DNA from: Neokomagataea anthophila
GTDB taxonomy: Bacteria > Pseudomonadota > Alphaproteobacteria > Acetobacterales > Acetobacteraceae
Assembly: GCF_018122595.1 (NCBI RefSeq)
Contig: NZ_JAGRQH010000003.1
Location: 345,569-409,568, forward strand
Length of the DNA stretch: 64,000 nucleotides
Direction: 5' to 3'
Shown: piece after piece, positions 19,030 to 28,423 of the stretch
Layout of the letters: every line of letters begins with the position of its first letter
Position numbering within the stretch: position 1 is the stretch's first letter
Program-made: the position numbers and the translations under genes
Notes under the pieces: model-generated
The model's database searches: none
What the model was told of the DNA's origin: nothing
What the model saw: the letters and a program-made list of their open reading frames with translations, nothing else

Positions 19030-20355
19030 ATGCCAGCCCCACTACACCTGATCCAAACTGACACCGATCTTCCAAAAGAAGCAGATGTTGTCGTTATCGG
19101 CGCTGGAATTGTAGGGGTTTCAGCGGCGTACTGGTTGGCTAGAGCAGGAATGAAGGTCGTACTGCTTGAAAAAGGCTCAATTGGCGCGGAGCAATCAAGC
19201 CGAAACTGGGGGTGGTGCCGCCAGCAAAACCGTGACGCCCGTGAATTGCCTCTATCCACGCGAAGCCTTGCTCTATGGGAAGAGATGACAGCTGATATTG
19301 GAGAAAGTCTTGGGTTCCGTCGCTGTGGGTTACTCTACTTGACGAACAACCAGGCTGAACTTGACGGATGGGCACGCTGGGGGAAGTTCGCCAGAAGTGA
19401 GGGTGTTGACACAAGAATGCTCAATGCAACCGAGGCCGCACAGCGCGGAAAGGCCACACAACAAAAATGGCTTGGCGGTGTCTGGTCCCCAACGGATGGT
19501 ATTGCCGATCCAGCCCTTGCCGCTCCTATAATTGCAAGAGGCGTACGCAAACATGGTGGCCATGTCATTCAAAATTGTGCCGCGCGAGGCGTTGAATTAT
19601 CAGGCGGCGCTGTTTGCGGCGTCGTGACAGAACGTGGAACCATTCGTACACCACAAATTGTGATGGCTGGCGGCGTATGGGCGCGTTCCTTTCTTCATCA
19701 GGTTGGTATCAAACTTCCTCAATCATCTGTCCGTTCGTCCATTCTTTCCGTCAAGCCGGGCGTGTCAGGCCTTCCCGATGCTCTCCATACTCAAGATGCC
19801 TCTATTACGAAGCGCGGAGATGGCGGTTATACTCTCGCCATCTCCGGGAATGGCCGCGTAGACCCGACCCCCGGAATGCTAAAAAATGCCGTCCAGTTCT
19901 TGCCTATGTTTGCACGACGCTGGCGTCAACTCTCCCCCGGGGATTTTCAAGCATGGAAATACGGTTTCGATACGAACAATACGTGGAAGTTGGACCAAGT
20001 AACCCCTATGGAAAAAACACGTATCCTTGCCCCTCGCCCAGTTGCAAAAACCATTCATGAAACTCTACGCAATGCTCAGTCTCTTCTACCACCCCTGAAA
20101 AATGCCCATATTCAAGCTGAGTGGGCTGGTTATATTGATAGCACTCCAGATGGTGTGCCGGTTATTGATCCAGAAAGTGGCGTTCCAGGTCTCTTCATCG
20201 CTGCCGGCTTTTCTGGGCACGGATTTGGCATTGGTCCCGGCGCAGGGCATCTCGTAGCTGATATATTATTGGGGCGGTCACCGATCACCGAAATAAAACA
20301 GTACAAAATTTCGCGTTTCAAAAAAATTGTCTGGGGGAAAGTATCCGACTTCTGA
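19030..20355 (+). CDS. FAD-dependent oxidoreductase, DAO family
   Basis: A 441-residue flavoprotein with DVVVIGAGIVGVSAAYWLARAG (FAD ADP-binding fold), the LLEKG strand end, and SSRNWGWCRQQNRD, a motif of a subgroup that includes opine-oxidase-like and sarcosine/D-amino-acid-oxidase-like enzymes. The C-terminal FAD contact is AAGFSGHGFGIGPGAG. It is clearly different from the PuuB-like enzyme at 16337, giving the island two oxidases with distinct substrates. It starts 130 bases after the cupin stop. Confidence 0.83.
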   Translation: MPAPLHLIQTDTDLPKEADVVVIGAGIVGVSAAYWLARAGMKVVLLEKGSIGAEQSSRNWGWCRQQNRDARELPLSTRSLALWEEMTADIGESLGFRRCGLLYLTNNQAELDGWARWGKFARSEGVDTRMLNATEAAQRGKATQQKWLGGVWSPTDGIADPALAAPIIARGVRKHGGHVIQNCAARGVELSGGAVCGVVTERGTIRTPQIVMAGGVWARSFLHQVGIKLPQSSVRSSILSVKPGVSGLPDALHTQDASITKRGDGGYTLAISGNGRVDPTPGMLKNAVQFLPMFARRWRQLSPGDFQAWKYGFDTNNTWKLDQVTPMEKTRILAPRPVAKTIHETLRNAQSLLPPLKNAHIQAEWAGYIDSTPDGVPVIDPESGVPGLFIAAGFSGHGFGIGPGAGHLVADILLGRSPITEIKQYKISRFKKIVWGKVSDF

Positions 20356-20372
20356 GAGGTGCTTTAAGTTGG

Positions 20373-20862
20373 CCTTGTTGCAAAGCGGATGTACTCACCT
20401 ATGCCGGACGGAACGGTTATACGTTACCCAACCAGACACTCTACCTACTGTGGGGAATGATTGATCCCGGAAACTTCAATTCTATTCGCCTCGCGGCCTC
20501 CGCTCTTGGTTCTGTTTAGCTTGGCGTGAATCTCGCCATCGCAGACCAAGCATTGATCGGTTCAACATGGGATACGGCCTCCGGCTCGATGAGGGCGATC
20601 CAGCAGCCGGATCATGGGGCGGACATCGTCTTATACTTTGGGACTATGGACGGCTGCGATGATACAGACACTGTTGACCTGGGGCAAGGAGCAGAAAGCC
20701 ACATGGCGCTGGCTGCGCTCTCAGTTTGAAGAAGCGCATGGGGTTTTGTGGCCTCAACCAGCGACGCCATTGCCGGGGTTCATATCCTCGTCGAGCATCG
20801 ACAAGTTGAAGGCTGATAATGCGGGTTTTCTTGAGGGGAGTTCAATCTATTCAGAAGGATGA
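20373..20862 (+). pseudogene. Decayed papain-like cysteine peptidase-fold gene
   Basis: Conserved-looking pieces of one protein occur in all three forward frames. Frame of 20373: GRNGYTLPNQTLYLLWGMID, then an in-frame TAG at 20517, then LGVNLAIADQ. Near 20590 the sense moves to another frame, reading PAAGSWGGHRLILWDYG, which carries the GGH expected around a papain-like catalytic His. Past about 20640 it moves to the third frame: TLLTWGKEQKATWRWL and EEAHGVLWP, ending at 20862. The order GVxL...SWGGH...DY...TWGxxxxxTW...EEAHG is that of a papain-fold family common in phages and accessory regions. At least one stop and two frameshifts make it non-functional. No start codon is kept; the 5' part was lost next to the oxidoreductase gene. 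Confidence 0.55.
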
Positions 20863-20954
20863 AACAAAAAATTTTAATGTCGATAACATTGCTTCGTGGT
20901 CCAACTGGACCTCCAAACGATCTGTAGATAATCTAAAAAATTCAACAAAATCAA

Positions 20955-21030
20955 TGGTGTCCCGTACGGGATTCGAACCCGTGTTGCCGCCGTGAGAGGG
21001 CGGTGTCCTAGGCCTCTAGACGAACGGGAC
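20955..21030 (-). tRNA. tRNA-Glu (anticodon CUC)
   Basis: On the minus strand a full cloverleaf: acceptor GTCCCGT/ACGGGAC, T-arm GTTCGAATC, anticodon stem CCGCC/GGCGG with loop CTCTCAC, hence anticodon CTC (reads GAG). CCA is encoded. The body matches the tRNA-Glu consensus closely. Confidence 0.97.
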
Positions 21031-21078
21031 TAGAGTGGAGCGGTGTATACTGCTCTATTCCACTCCATGCAAGTTATT

Positions 21079-21444
21079 TTACAATTTTTTGAACAAAATA
21101 GGACCCAAAAGAGCGCCCCCAAGAAGATGGACATGAAAATGCGGGACTTCTTGTCCACCATTGGCTCCTACATTGCTTAGAATACGGCATCCATCTTCAG
21201 CGATACCCTGCTCTCTTGCAACATGTGAGACAGCTTTCCAAAAACCTGCCACCTCTTCAGATGAAGCCTGTGCACTAAAATCAATAATGGATTCATACTC
21301 GCCTTTTGGAATCACCAAAATATGTACGGGCGCATGAGGCGCTATATCATGAAAGGCAAGCGCATATTGATCATCATATACAGCCTTACAAGGGATCTCT
21401 CCACGCAAGATACGAGCAAAGATATTGTTTTTATCGTAAGCCAT
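21079..21444 (-). CDS. HIT-family nucleotide hydrolase (HinT-like)
   Basis: A 121-residue histidine-triad protein: NIFARILRGEIPCKAVYDD at the N-terminus, HDIAPHAPVHILVIPK in the core and HFHVHLLGG, the His-x-His-x-His active site. HIT proteins hydrolyse aminoacyl-AMP or nucleoside phosphoramidates. It is the last gene of the histidine operon on the minus strand, 11 bases after hisE, a frequent place for it in Alphaproteobacteria. Confidence 0.92.
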   Translation of the reverse strand: MAYDKNNIFARILRGEIPCKAVYDDQYALAFHDIAPHAPVHILVIPKGEYESIIDFSAQASSEEVAGFWKAVSHVAREQGIAEDGCRILSNVGANGGQEVPHFHVHLLGGALLGPILFKKL

Positions 21445-21455
21445 AAAAGGTAGCC

Positions 21456-21821
21456 TTAGTCCGGTTTCTTTTGAGAACGTGAAGCCTTTTCTACGATGCC
21501 ACTCGTTCCTTCACGGCGTTTCAGCTCTCCCCACACGTCATCAAGAGAAACCCCACAATCCACCAGCATAACGATCAAATGGTAAAGAACGTCCGCACTT
21601 TCACTAATCAGCTCTTTTCGATTACCATTGACTGCTTCGATCAAGCACTCAACGGCCTCTTCCCCAAATTTTTGCGCAACTTTGTTACGACCACGCGCCA
21701 TAAGGCGGGCTGAGTGGCTTAAGCTTGGGTCCGTACCGCGGCGCGACAAAACGGTTTCGTATAAACGATGCAGAATATGGTCCGAGGGCACGCTTTCTAT
21801 TTTTTTATCTGCTTTTGCCAT
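21456..21821 (-). CDS. hisE: Phosphoribosyl-ATP pyrophosphatase
   Basis: A 121-residue MazG-like protein: [46 protein letters not shown] carries the two EExxE/ExxD metal motifs of HisE. It performs the second step of histidine synthesis (PR-ATP to PR-AMP). It lies 4 bases after hisF. The cyclohydrolase domain (HisI) is absent, so that activity must be encoded elsewhere. Confidence 0.93.
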   Translation of the reverse strand: MAKADKKIESVPSDHILHRLYETVLSRRGTDPSLSHSARLMARGRNKVAQKFGEEAVECLIEAVNGNRKELISESADVLYHLIVMLVDCGVSLDDVWGELKRREGTSGIVEKASRSQKKPD

Positions 21822-21825
21822 GACC

Positions 21826-22587
21826 TTATCTCCCTATCCGAACCGGCAATCCGGCTTCTTTCATCGTTTTTTTAACATCACCAACACTTAATTGGCCAAA
21901 ATGGAATACACTTGCTGCTAATAGAGCGCTTGCTCCCGCATTTGCGCCATCGATAAAATGCTCGGCCGTCCCGACGCCACCTGAGGCTACAACAGGAACA
22001 GTCACCGCATCACAAACAGCGCGCAGCAAGTCCAAATCAAAACCGGATTTCGTACCGTCCCGATCCATACTCGTTAAAAGAATTTCTCCAGCACCGAGAG
22101 AAGCCATACGTTTAGCCCATTCGATGACATCCAACCTCGTGGGTTCTCTACCACCTTTTGCGTAGACCTCCCATCCGCCGTTCCCATTTGAACGCGCATC
22201 AATCGCGACAACGATACATTGGGAACCAAAACGCTCAGCAGCTTCTGCAATAAGATTAGGGTTACGAATAGCTGCTGAGTTCACTGCGCACTTATCAGCG
22301 CCAGACAGCAAAAGGCGCCGCATGTCATCACAACTGCGCACACCGCCACCAACCGTTAATGGCAAGCAAATTGCTTCTGCCGTTCTCCGGACAACATCTA
22401 GAATAGTATCACGGTTCTCAACACTGGCGGTGATGTCCAGAAAAGTCAGTTCATCAGCACCAGCAGCATCATATAATTTTGCCTGCTCAACCGGGTCCCC
22501 CGCATCCCGAAGAGAGACAAAGTTTACACCTTTAACAACCCGGCCATCTTTAACATCAAGACAAGGAATAACGCGGAGTTTTAACAT
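21826..22587 (-). CDS. hisF: Imidazole glycerol phosphate synthase, cyclase subunit
   Basis: A 253-residue TIM barrel: [19 protein letters not shown] (catalytic Asp 11 equivalent), [34 protein letters not shown] with the second catalytic Asp, and [13 protein letters not shown]. It closes the imidazole ring with ammonia supplied by HisH. The start overlaps the end of the GNAT-hisA gene by 7 bases. Confidence 0.96.
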   Translation of the reverse strand: MLKLRVIPCLDVKDGRVVKGVNFVSLRDAGDPVEQAKLYDAAGADELTFLDITASVENRDTILDVVRRTAEAICLPLTVGGGVRSCDDMRRLLLSGADKCAVNSAAIRNPNLIAEAAERFGSQCIVVAIDARSNGNGGWEVYAKGGREPTRLDVIEWAKRMASLGAGEILLTSMDRDGTKSGFDLDLLRAVCDAVTVPVVASGGVGTAEHFIDGANAGASALLAASVFHFGQLSVGDVKKTMKEAGLPVRIGR

Positions 22588-23912
22588 GATTTAAACAGCT
22601 CCAACGCTTCATCCAATTGCACACGGCCATCGTATAAAGCACGCCCTACAATAGCACCAGAAATCCCCGGAACATCCTGTGCGACATCACGCAAGGCACG
22701 CAGATGATCCAAAGTCCCCACACCACCGCTAGCAATGACGGGGATCGATAGAGACTTTGCCATCGCGGCTGTTTGCTCAAGATCCAGCCCAGCCAACATG
22801 CCATCACGGCTAATTTCGGTAAAGATAACAGCGGAAACTCCGGCATCTTCCATCCGGAGAGCGAGGTCATTAGCCTCCAACTCAGAAACCTCAGCCCAGC
22901 CTTCAGTCGCAACCTTGCCGTGGCGCGCATCAATACCAGCAACGATCCTCCCAGGGAAAGCACGAGCAGCTTGGCGTACCAGCTCAGGATCTTTCACAGC
23001 AACAGACCCTAGAATGACGCGCTCAACCCCTGCAGACAACCAGCGTTCAATCGCTTCCATGTCGCGTATTCCACCCCCTAGCTGAACGGGAAGGTCCGTC
23101 GCACGGACAATATCTTCAATGGCTGAGTAGTTGACGGATCGCCCGGCAAAAGCCCCGTTCAGATCAACAACATGCAGATAATGGCAGCCCGCATCGGCAA
23201 AGGTTTTAGCTTGCGCACCAGGGTTATCTGAATAATGCGTAGCATCATCCATCTCGCCACGACGCAAGCGTACACAGGCACCATCCTTGAGATCAATTGC
23301 GGGGTAGAGCGTCAAGGGCTTACGAGGCGTCCCATGGGTTGCTCCAGTTTCTGGGGACATACGCCACTCTGCCGCTTCGTGATCATCAGCGAGGAGTTTG
23401 GAGAGAAAAATACCGCGCACTGTCTGGCCTCCGATCCGGGCATAGTAAGGATGTGTCCCCCATTGTTCGAAGCCAAACGAACGAAAGAGACGGATTGCAC
23501 CACTGTGTGTTTCTCGAACATCACAATTAACCACTTTGCAACCAATGGCTTTGGCTCCTTGGAGCATTGTTGCCATCAGTGTTCTCCCCAACCCACGACC
23601 GCGAGCATAAGGAGCAATAAAAAATGCTGTCAGCGTAACTGTCGCTGCGTGAGCTTCATAGCTCGCTGGCGGACGAACGAGTTGCCCGGCACCACAAATA
23701 ATACCATCTTCACGAATGACATAAAGATTGCGTTCTTGAACTAATGGCAAGCCTTCAAAATAACGTTTCAAAACGTCCCGACTAGGAGGGCGGACCCAGC
23801 CAAATCCGCCACCATCAAGGATACCTGCGAGGGTGGCTTCACACAGCATTTCCAAGTCATCTTCAGATAACCCTGAAGAGACGCGCTCACAAACAACCTT
23901 TACACGTCCCAT
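22581..23912 (-). CDS. hisA: GNAT acetyltransferase-HisA fusion (HisA: ProFAR isomerase)
   Basis: A single 443-codon frame. Residues 1-180 form a GNAT domain ([24 protein letters not shown] acetyl-CoA loop near 103-113, [12 protein letters not shown]). Residues about 198-443 are a complete HisA barrel: [11 protein letters not shown] (catalytic Asp 207), LGGGIRD, GIDARHG (catalytic Asp 328), TEISRDGML and VIASGGVGT. HisA isomerises ProFAR to PRFAR. HisA is normally near 245 residues and stands alone. An internal ATG (codon 185, base 23360) would give HisA alone, but no good ribosome site precedes it. The start overlaps hisH by 13 bases. The acetyltransferase substrate is unknown. Confidence 0.9.
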   Translation of the reverse strand: MGRVKVVCERVSSGLSEDDLEMLCEATLAGILDGGGFGWVRPPSRDVLKRYFEGLPLVQERNLYVIREDGIICGAGQLVRPPASYEAHAATVTLTAFFIAPYARGRGLGRTLMATMLQGAKAIGCKVVNCDVRETHSGAIRLFRSFGFEQWGTHPYYARIGGQTVRGIFLSKLLADDHEAAEWRMSPETGATHGTPRKPLTLYPAIDLKDGACVRLRRGEMDDATHYSDNPGAQAKTFADAGCHYLHVVDLNGAFAGRSVNYSAIEDIVRATDLPVQLGGGIRDMEAIERWLSAGVERVILGSVAVKDPELVRQAARAFPGRIVAGIDARHGKVATEGWAEVSELEANDLALRMEDAGVSAVIFTEISRDGMLAGLDLEQTAAMAKSLSIPVIASGGVGTLDHLRALRDVAQDVPGISGAIVGRALYDGRVQLDEALELFKSC

Positions 23913-24538
23913 TTAAGAAAATTACCCATGATCATCAGGCCAACATCTTGGCTTTTTTCCACGTGAAATTGTGTACCGCAACGATTTCCGCGTGCAACAA
24001 TGGCTGGTACTTGCGCGCCATAATGACTGCTAGCGACCAAGTCGCTCGATACACCATTATGAAGAGCATATGAGTGAACAAAATATCCATGTTCTCCCGG
24101 TGTTAAGCCCTTTGTTAAATGATGCTGACCAGGTGTAAAATCGAGCGTATTCCACCCCATATGAGGTAAACGCAGCCCGCTATGTTCAGCCTCTTTCATT
24201 CGCTGAATAGAGCCTGAAATCCACCCCAAACCTTCTGTTCGGCCATACTCGACACCATATTCGCACATCAGTTGCATGCCAACACAAATGCCTAGGAAAG
24301 GCGTGCCAGCTGCCGTCGCCTGTTCAAGAAGGCCGCGCAATTCCGTTCCTAACCCCTTGGCGCAATCTGCCATGGCGCCTTGGCCCGGCAGAATCAAACG
24401 ATCCGCGGCTAAGATTTCATCAGCATCACGTGAAATAACGACATCAGCGTTGAGATCAAAGCGTTTAGCAGCCTTGCGCGCGGCTTCAGCCGCAGATGCA
24501 AGGTTGCCTCCATTATAATCAATTACGACAACACGCAT
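23900..24538 (-). CDS. hisH: Imidazole glycerol phosphate synthase, glutaminase subunit
   Basis: A 212-residue class I glutamine amidotransferase: [25 protein letters not shown] (oxyanion strand), GICVGMQLMCE with the catalytic Cys, and TQFHVEKSQ with the catalytic His-x-Glu. It gives ammonia to HisF. The usual GICLGMQ has Leu where Val stands here, a mild change. It overlaps the DUF2628 gene by 16 bases upstream. Confidence 0.95.
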   Translation of the reverse strand: MRVVVIDYNGGNLASAAEAARKAAKRFDLNADVVISRDADEILAADRLILPGQGAMADCAKGLGTELRGLLEQATAAGTPFLGICVGMQLMCEYGVEYGRTEGLGWISGSIQRMKEAEHSGLRLPHMGWNTLDFTPGQHHLTKGLTPGEHGYFVHSYALHNGVSSDLVASSHYGAQVPAIVARGNRCGTQFHVEKSQDVGLMIMGNFLKWDV

Positions 24539-24909
24539 GGCAGCTCCGGTGGCGTATCAGTCAGGACCTGTCGGTCCAGAATACGCAGCAAGGCTTGATT
24601 ATGATTGGGCGCAATAATCATGTCCCCCTCATAATGATTATACCCGGCCAGTTTTGTTAATTCCCACTGGCGTAACTCAGGAAAAAAAACGGCAAAGGTT
24701 AAATGATTGGCACAAAGCAAAAACCACATATATGGCGCAGGACAGAACCGCAACACAAGCAGGTCTATCGCTGCGGCAACAAGTGCACCCGCCCATGTGC
24801 CTAACCACAATAACCCAATGGGTCCTAAGACAAGAACACGACGAGCAACCCCCTGCTTAATCAATATAATCTCTGATTCAGGAGAGGTGAAAGCTCGGTA
24901 TATTCTCAC
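24523..24909 (-). CDS. DUF2628 small membrane protein within the his operon
   Basis: A 128-residue protein with a GTG start at 24909 that overlaps the hisB stop (GTGA). Two hydrophobic spans are visible ([20 protein letters not shown] and [18 protein letters not shown]), followed by [14 protein letters not shown]2628 protein at this position between hisB and hisH is a recurring arrangement in Acetobacteraceae and other Alphaproteobacteria. Function unknown; it is not an enzyme of the pathway. Confidence 0.8.
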   Translation of the reverse strand: MRIYRAFTSPESEIILIKQGVARRVLVLGPIGLLWLGTWAGALVAAAIDLLVLRFCPAPYMWFLLCANHLTFAVFFPELRQWELTKLAGYNHYEGDMIIAPNHNQALLRILDRQVLTDTPPELPCVLS

Positions 24910-25502
24910 AGAACACCCTTTGTTGACGGAATAGAGCCTGCTGCTCGCGGATCACGCGCGATGGCCATCCGTAAAGCACGCGCCATTGCTTTAAACGTAC
25001 TTTCCGCAATGTGATGGGCGTTTGTGCCTGATTTGGTGGTCAGGTGGAGTGCGATATGCGCTGACATAGCAAAAGCACGAAAAAACTCTTCAAAGAGCTC
25101 AGTATCCATCTCACCTATTTTTTCTCGCGTGAACGTCACATTCCACGCAAGATACGGGCGCCCGGATAAATCAACGACTGCCTCACATAAAGCTTCATCC
25201 AGCGGCACCAAAGCATGACCAAAACGCTCAATGCCTCGTTTGTCTCCCACGGCTTGGCGCAATACTTGTCCCAATACGATCCCGACATCTTCCACGGTGT
25301 GGTGGCCGTCAATATGCAAATCACCTTTTGCATGCACGGTCAGGTCTAGGCCGCCATGGCGCGCAAGAGCTGTCAGCATATGGTCAAAAAAACCAATGCC
25401 CGTCTGAATGTCCGAGCGCCCTTCCCCGTCTAGAGTAAGAGCAACAGAGATGTCGGTTTCGCTGGTCGCGCGCGCCAGCTGTGCGTGACGTGTAGTGTTC
25501 AT
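24906..25502 (-). CDS. hisB: Imidazoleglycerol-phosphate dehydratase
   Basis: A 198-residue dehydratase: [28 protein letters not shown] (Mn-binding His-His-x-x-Glu), and the later repeats ALVPLDEAL and [12 protein letters not shown]. It is the first gene of the minus-strand run hisB-DUF2628-hisH-hisA-hisF-hisE-HIT. Unlike the bifunctional enterobacterial protein it lacks the phosphatase domain, normal for Alphaproteobacteria. hisG, hisD, hisC and hisI are not in the window. Confidence 0.96.
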   Translation of the reverse strand: MNTTRHAQLARATSETDISVALTLDGEGRSDIQTGIGFFDHMLTALARHGGLDLTVHAKGDLHIDGHHTVEDVGIVLGQVLRQAVGDKRGIERFGHALVPLDEALCEAVVDLSGRPYLAWNVTFTREKIGEMDTELFEEFFRAFAMSAHIALHLTTKSGTNAHHIAESTFKAMARALRMAIARDPRAAGSIPSTKGVL

Positions 25503-25600
25503 AGGGTATCGTTACACTACCCGGGCAGTTATTTCCACGCTGTTCCTGCATGCAATCTTTCCTCTTGGCGGAATGCTCAGTCCGTTCCATATCTCTGTGT

Positions 25601-26197
25601 ATGAGTCAGTCTGTTCTTGATGTCCTTCTCTCGCGCGCCTCAACTGATCAACTCGTTGAGCCCGCTCCTGCCGGTGACCAGCTTGCCCGCATCCTCTCAG
25701 CAGGGCTGCGTGCTCCTGATCATGGAAAGTTACGCCCTTGGCGCTACACTGTGATTACAGGGGAACATCGTGAAACTTTTTCTGAACAGTTTCACGATGC
25801 GTTACTGCGTCAATCCCCTGATATGCCTGAAGCAAACCGTCTCAAGCGTCGTGAGCGTATGCGCACAATGCCAGCCATTATTGCGCTTGGCTTTCATGTT
25901 CAACCAGACGCCAAAATTCCTGTCAGTGAACAGGAGATGGCTCTCGCTGCAGGTGCAATGAATGTTCTCAATGCTTTATACGTAGAAGGGTTTGGCGGCG
26001 TTTGGGTCACCGGGGCCTTCCAAAAAGACCGTGCTCTTTTGGAGAGCTTGGGCTTACCTGCACCACATCGGCTTGAAGGCCTATTGCTCGTTGGCACACC
26101 GTCAGGTCCGGTTCCAGCAAAACGTCGCCCGGATATTGAATCCTATATGGCCTTATGGCAGGGCAAGTCAGTCTCTTTTGCGGCGGATAAAGGCTAA
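25601..26197 (+). CDS. Nitroreductase-family flavoprotein (YdjA-like)
   Basis: About 198 residues from the ATG at 25601. It has SRAS at the N-terminus (FMN phosphate contact), LRAPDHGKLRPWRYTVI, AAGAMNVLNALYVEGFGGVWVTG and LLLVGTPSGPVPAKRRPD at the C-terminus, as in the minimal YdjA-type nitroreductases that use FMN to reduce nitro compounds or quinones. It is divergent from hisB. A frame start at 25550 adds a Cys-rich tail absent from the family. Confidence 0.82.
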   Translation: MSQSVLDVLLSRASTDQLVEPAPAGDQLARILSAGLRAPDHGKLRPWRYTVITGEHRETFSEQFHDALLRQSPDMPEANRLKRRERMRTMPAIIALGFHVQPDAKIPVSEQEMALAAGAMNVLNALYVEGFGGVWVTGAFQKDRALLESLGLPAPHRLEGLLLVGTPSGPVPAKRRPDIESYMALWQGKSVSFAADKG

Positions 26198-26200
26198 AAC

Positions 26201-27385
26201 ATGCACTACGACGTCATCATCATCGGCGGTGGGCCTACGGGCTTAGCGTGCGGCATCTCATTGGCGCGTGATGGGCGGAAAGTCTGCATCCTTGAGCGCT
26301 CTCCAGAGAACGTCTTGGCAGAACCGCCATTTGATGGACGTGAAATTGCTTTAACGCACCACGCGGCACATTGGCTGAAAGAAGCAGGAGCATGGGATGA
26401 AATACCATCTAGCGCAATATGTCCTATGCATACAGCTCGCGTGGAAACAGGGAGCAGTCATTCTTTTCCCCTAATTTTTGATGCTCCCAAAGATGGCCCC
26501 AATGCTCTGGGTTATATGGTAGCAAACCATTTTATCCGCCAAGCACTCTATCGCGTTTCTTCACGTATGCCTCGCCTCACTGTGCAAGCCGGTGTTCATA
26601 TTGAGCAGGCGACGCACAGTGAGCGCTCGGCTCGTGTGGTCCTAAAGAACAAAGAAACGTTAACTGCTGACTTAATTGTCGCTGCAGATGGCCGTTTCTC
26701 ACGTATGCGCGAAGCCGCGGGAATTGGCGCTATCGTGGATGACTTTAAGCGTAGCATTCTTGTTTGCCGCGTCCGCCATCCAACGCCACACGACCATACC
26801 GCATTACAGTGGTTTGACTCCGGACAGACTATTGCCTTTTTGCCAATTGCACCAGACGATCAAGAAGAACATATTTCTTCCCTCGTTCTTACATTAGAGA
26901 ATGAAGACATTGAACGTCTTTGTGCGTGTGACGAAGCGACCTTTAACGCCGAAATTACTCAACGCTCCGGTGGACGTTTGGGGGCTTTATCTTTGGATAG
27001 CAAGCGCTGTTCCTATCCCCTTAAAACTGTTTTTGCACACCGCTTCCGCGGACCACGCTTGGCTCTTATCGGAGACGCTGCGGTGGGGATGCACCCTATT
27101 ACAGCGCATGGCTTTAACTTAGGCTTACGAGCGCAAGAAACTTTAGCACGGGCTATTGCCGATGGCCCTGGTGACGCTGGCGTAGCAAGTGTGTTGTCAC
27201 GATATGAACGCCAACACCGACGCGCGACGCTGCCCCTTTATGCAGGGACGAATGCAATAGCCACGTTATACACACGCGATAGTAAACCTGCCATGGCCGT
27301 GCGCCGTCTAGGCCTCAACCTCGCAAACCATTTAATGCCCTTCAAAAAGGCTATTACTGGCATGTTGATGGATCACAAAAACTAA
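26201..27385 (+). CDS. UbiH/UbiF/COQ6-family FAD-dependent hydroxylase (ubiquinone biosynthesis)
   Basis: A 394-residue flavin monooxygenase: VIIIGGGPTGLACGISLARDG (FAD fold), DLIVAADGRFSRMRE (DG motif) and LALIGDAAVGMHPITAHGFNLGL (second FAD motif). The family hydroxylates the aromatic ring of ubiquinone precursors. The last motif has TAHGFNL rather than the usual AGQGLNL, so the position it hydroxylates cannot be stated. It begins 3 bases after the nitroreductase stop and is probably co-transcribed. Confidence 0.85.
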   Translation: MHYDVIIIGGGPTGLACGISLARDGRKVCILERSPENVLAEPPFDGREIALTHHAAHWLKEAGAWDEIPSSAICPMHTARVETGSSHSFPLIFDAPKDGPNALGYMVANHFIRQALYRVSSRMPRLTVQAGVHIEQATHSERSARVVLKNKETLTADLIVAADGRFSRMREAAGIGAIVDDFKRSILVCRVRHPTPHDHTALQWFDSGQTIAFLPIAPDDQEEHISSLVLTLENEDIERLCACDEATFNAEITQRSGGRLGALSLDSKRCSYPLKTVFAHRFRGPRLALIGDAAVGMHPITAHGFNLGLRAQETLARAIADGPGDAGVASVLSRYERQHRRATLPLYAGTNAIATLYTRDSKPAMAVRRLGLNLANHLMPFKKAITGMLMDHKN

Positions 27386-27412
27386 AGAGCTCCAAACAGA
27401 AAGACAATCATT

Positions 27413-28423
27413 ATGAAAGCTTTTGGACATACGCGGGCAACACATTTGACAGATAAAGATGCGCTTGTAGAGCTGTCTATTCCTACGCCTGAGCCTGGTC
27501 TTCATGATGTTATTGTTGAGATTTCAGCGATATCCATTAATCCAGTAGATACTAAATTACGTCAAACAGCGCCATCTGATGGTCAAGCACGCATACTTGG
27601 CTACGACGCATGCGGGACAATTGTTGCCACGGGAGGGAATGTTTATAATTTTCGTTCGGGCGATCGCGTATTCTATGCAGGCAGTGCTGCGCGCTCAGGC
27701 AGCAATGCTCAGTACCAAGCCGTTGATGAACGTTTAATTGCCCATGCTCCTAAGTCATTAAATGATGGCGAAGCAGCGGCCATGCCTTTAACATCCATCA
27801 CAGCATGGGAGTTGTTATTCGATCGTTTGCGCGTCCCTAATAGTAGTGTATTTTCTCAAGATAGCATTCTTATTATTGGTGGCGCCGGTGGCGTTGGCTC
27901 TATTCTTATTCAATTAGCACGTCGCCTAACAGGTTTACGCGTTATAGCAACAGCATCACGCCCAGAAACACATCAATGGTGCATTGAAATGGGCGCTCAT
28001 CATGTGATTAATCATACACGCCCCCTGGATCAAGAATTGAAACGTATTGGGATTTCTGAGGTCCGGTATGTCGCCAGCCTTACGCAAACGGCAAAGCATA
28101 AGGATGCTATTTTGCAAATGCTTGCTCCACAAGGTTCTTTAGCTCTTATTGACGATCCTAGAAGTTTTGACATCATGCCATTCAAACGCAAATCTTTATC
28201 TATACATTGGGAGTTTATGTTTACTAGGCCGATATTTAATACTGTTGACATGGCCGCTCAGGGACAAATTTTATCTCAGGTTACCTCTTTAGTAGATGCC
28301 AGCTTATTGCGTACAACTTCGTACACAAGCCTTGGTTCAATAACACTAAATAATCTCCTCACAGCGCACAAACTACAAGAAAGTGGTTCCACTATAGGAA
28401 AAACCGTACTTAGTGGATTTTAA
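27413..28423 (+). CDS. Zinc-type alcohol dehydrogenase-like / quinone oxidoreductase-family protein
   Basis: A 336-residue MDR-superfamily oxidoreductase: ISINPVDTKLRQ, ILGYDACGTIVATG, DRVFYAG, PLTSITAWELLFDRL and the NADPH-binding ILIIGGAGGVGSILIQLARR. It lacks the catalytic-zinc Cys ligands of true alcohol dehydrogenases and fits the zinc-independent quinone reductase-like branch. The coding end overlaps the tail of a converging glycosyltransferase gene by 14 bases. Confidence 0.82.
   Translation: MKAFGHTRATHLTDKDALVELSIPTPEPGLHDVIVEISAISINPVDTKLRQTAPSDGQARILGYDACGTIVATGGNVYNFRSGDRVFYAGSAARSGSNAQYQAVDERLIAHAPKSLNDGEAAAMPLTSITAWELLFDRLRVPNSSVFSQDSILIIGGAGGVGSILIQLARRLTGLRVIATASRPETHQWCIEMGAHHVINHTRPLDQELKRIGISEVRYVASLTQTAKHKDAILQMLAPQGSLALIDDPRSFDIMPFKRKSLSIHWEFMFTRPIFNTVDMAAQGQILSQVTSLVDASLLRTTSYTSLGSITLNNLLTAHKLQESGSTIGKTVLSGF

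Noticed and set aside
20371..20386. GGCCTTGTTGCAAAGC resembles an insertion-sequence end
   Set aside because: No transposase and no matching inverted end nearby; the bases are explained by the decayed peptidase frame.
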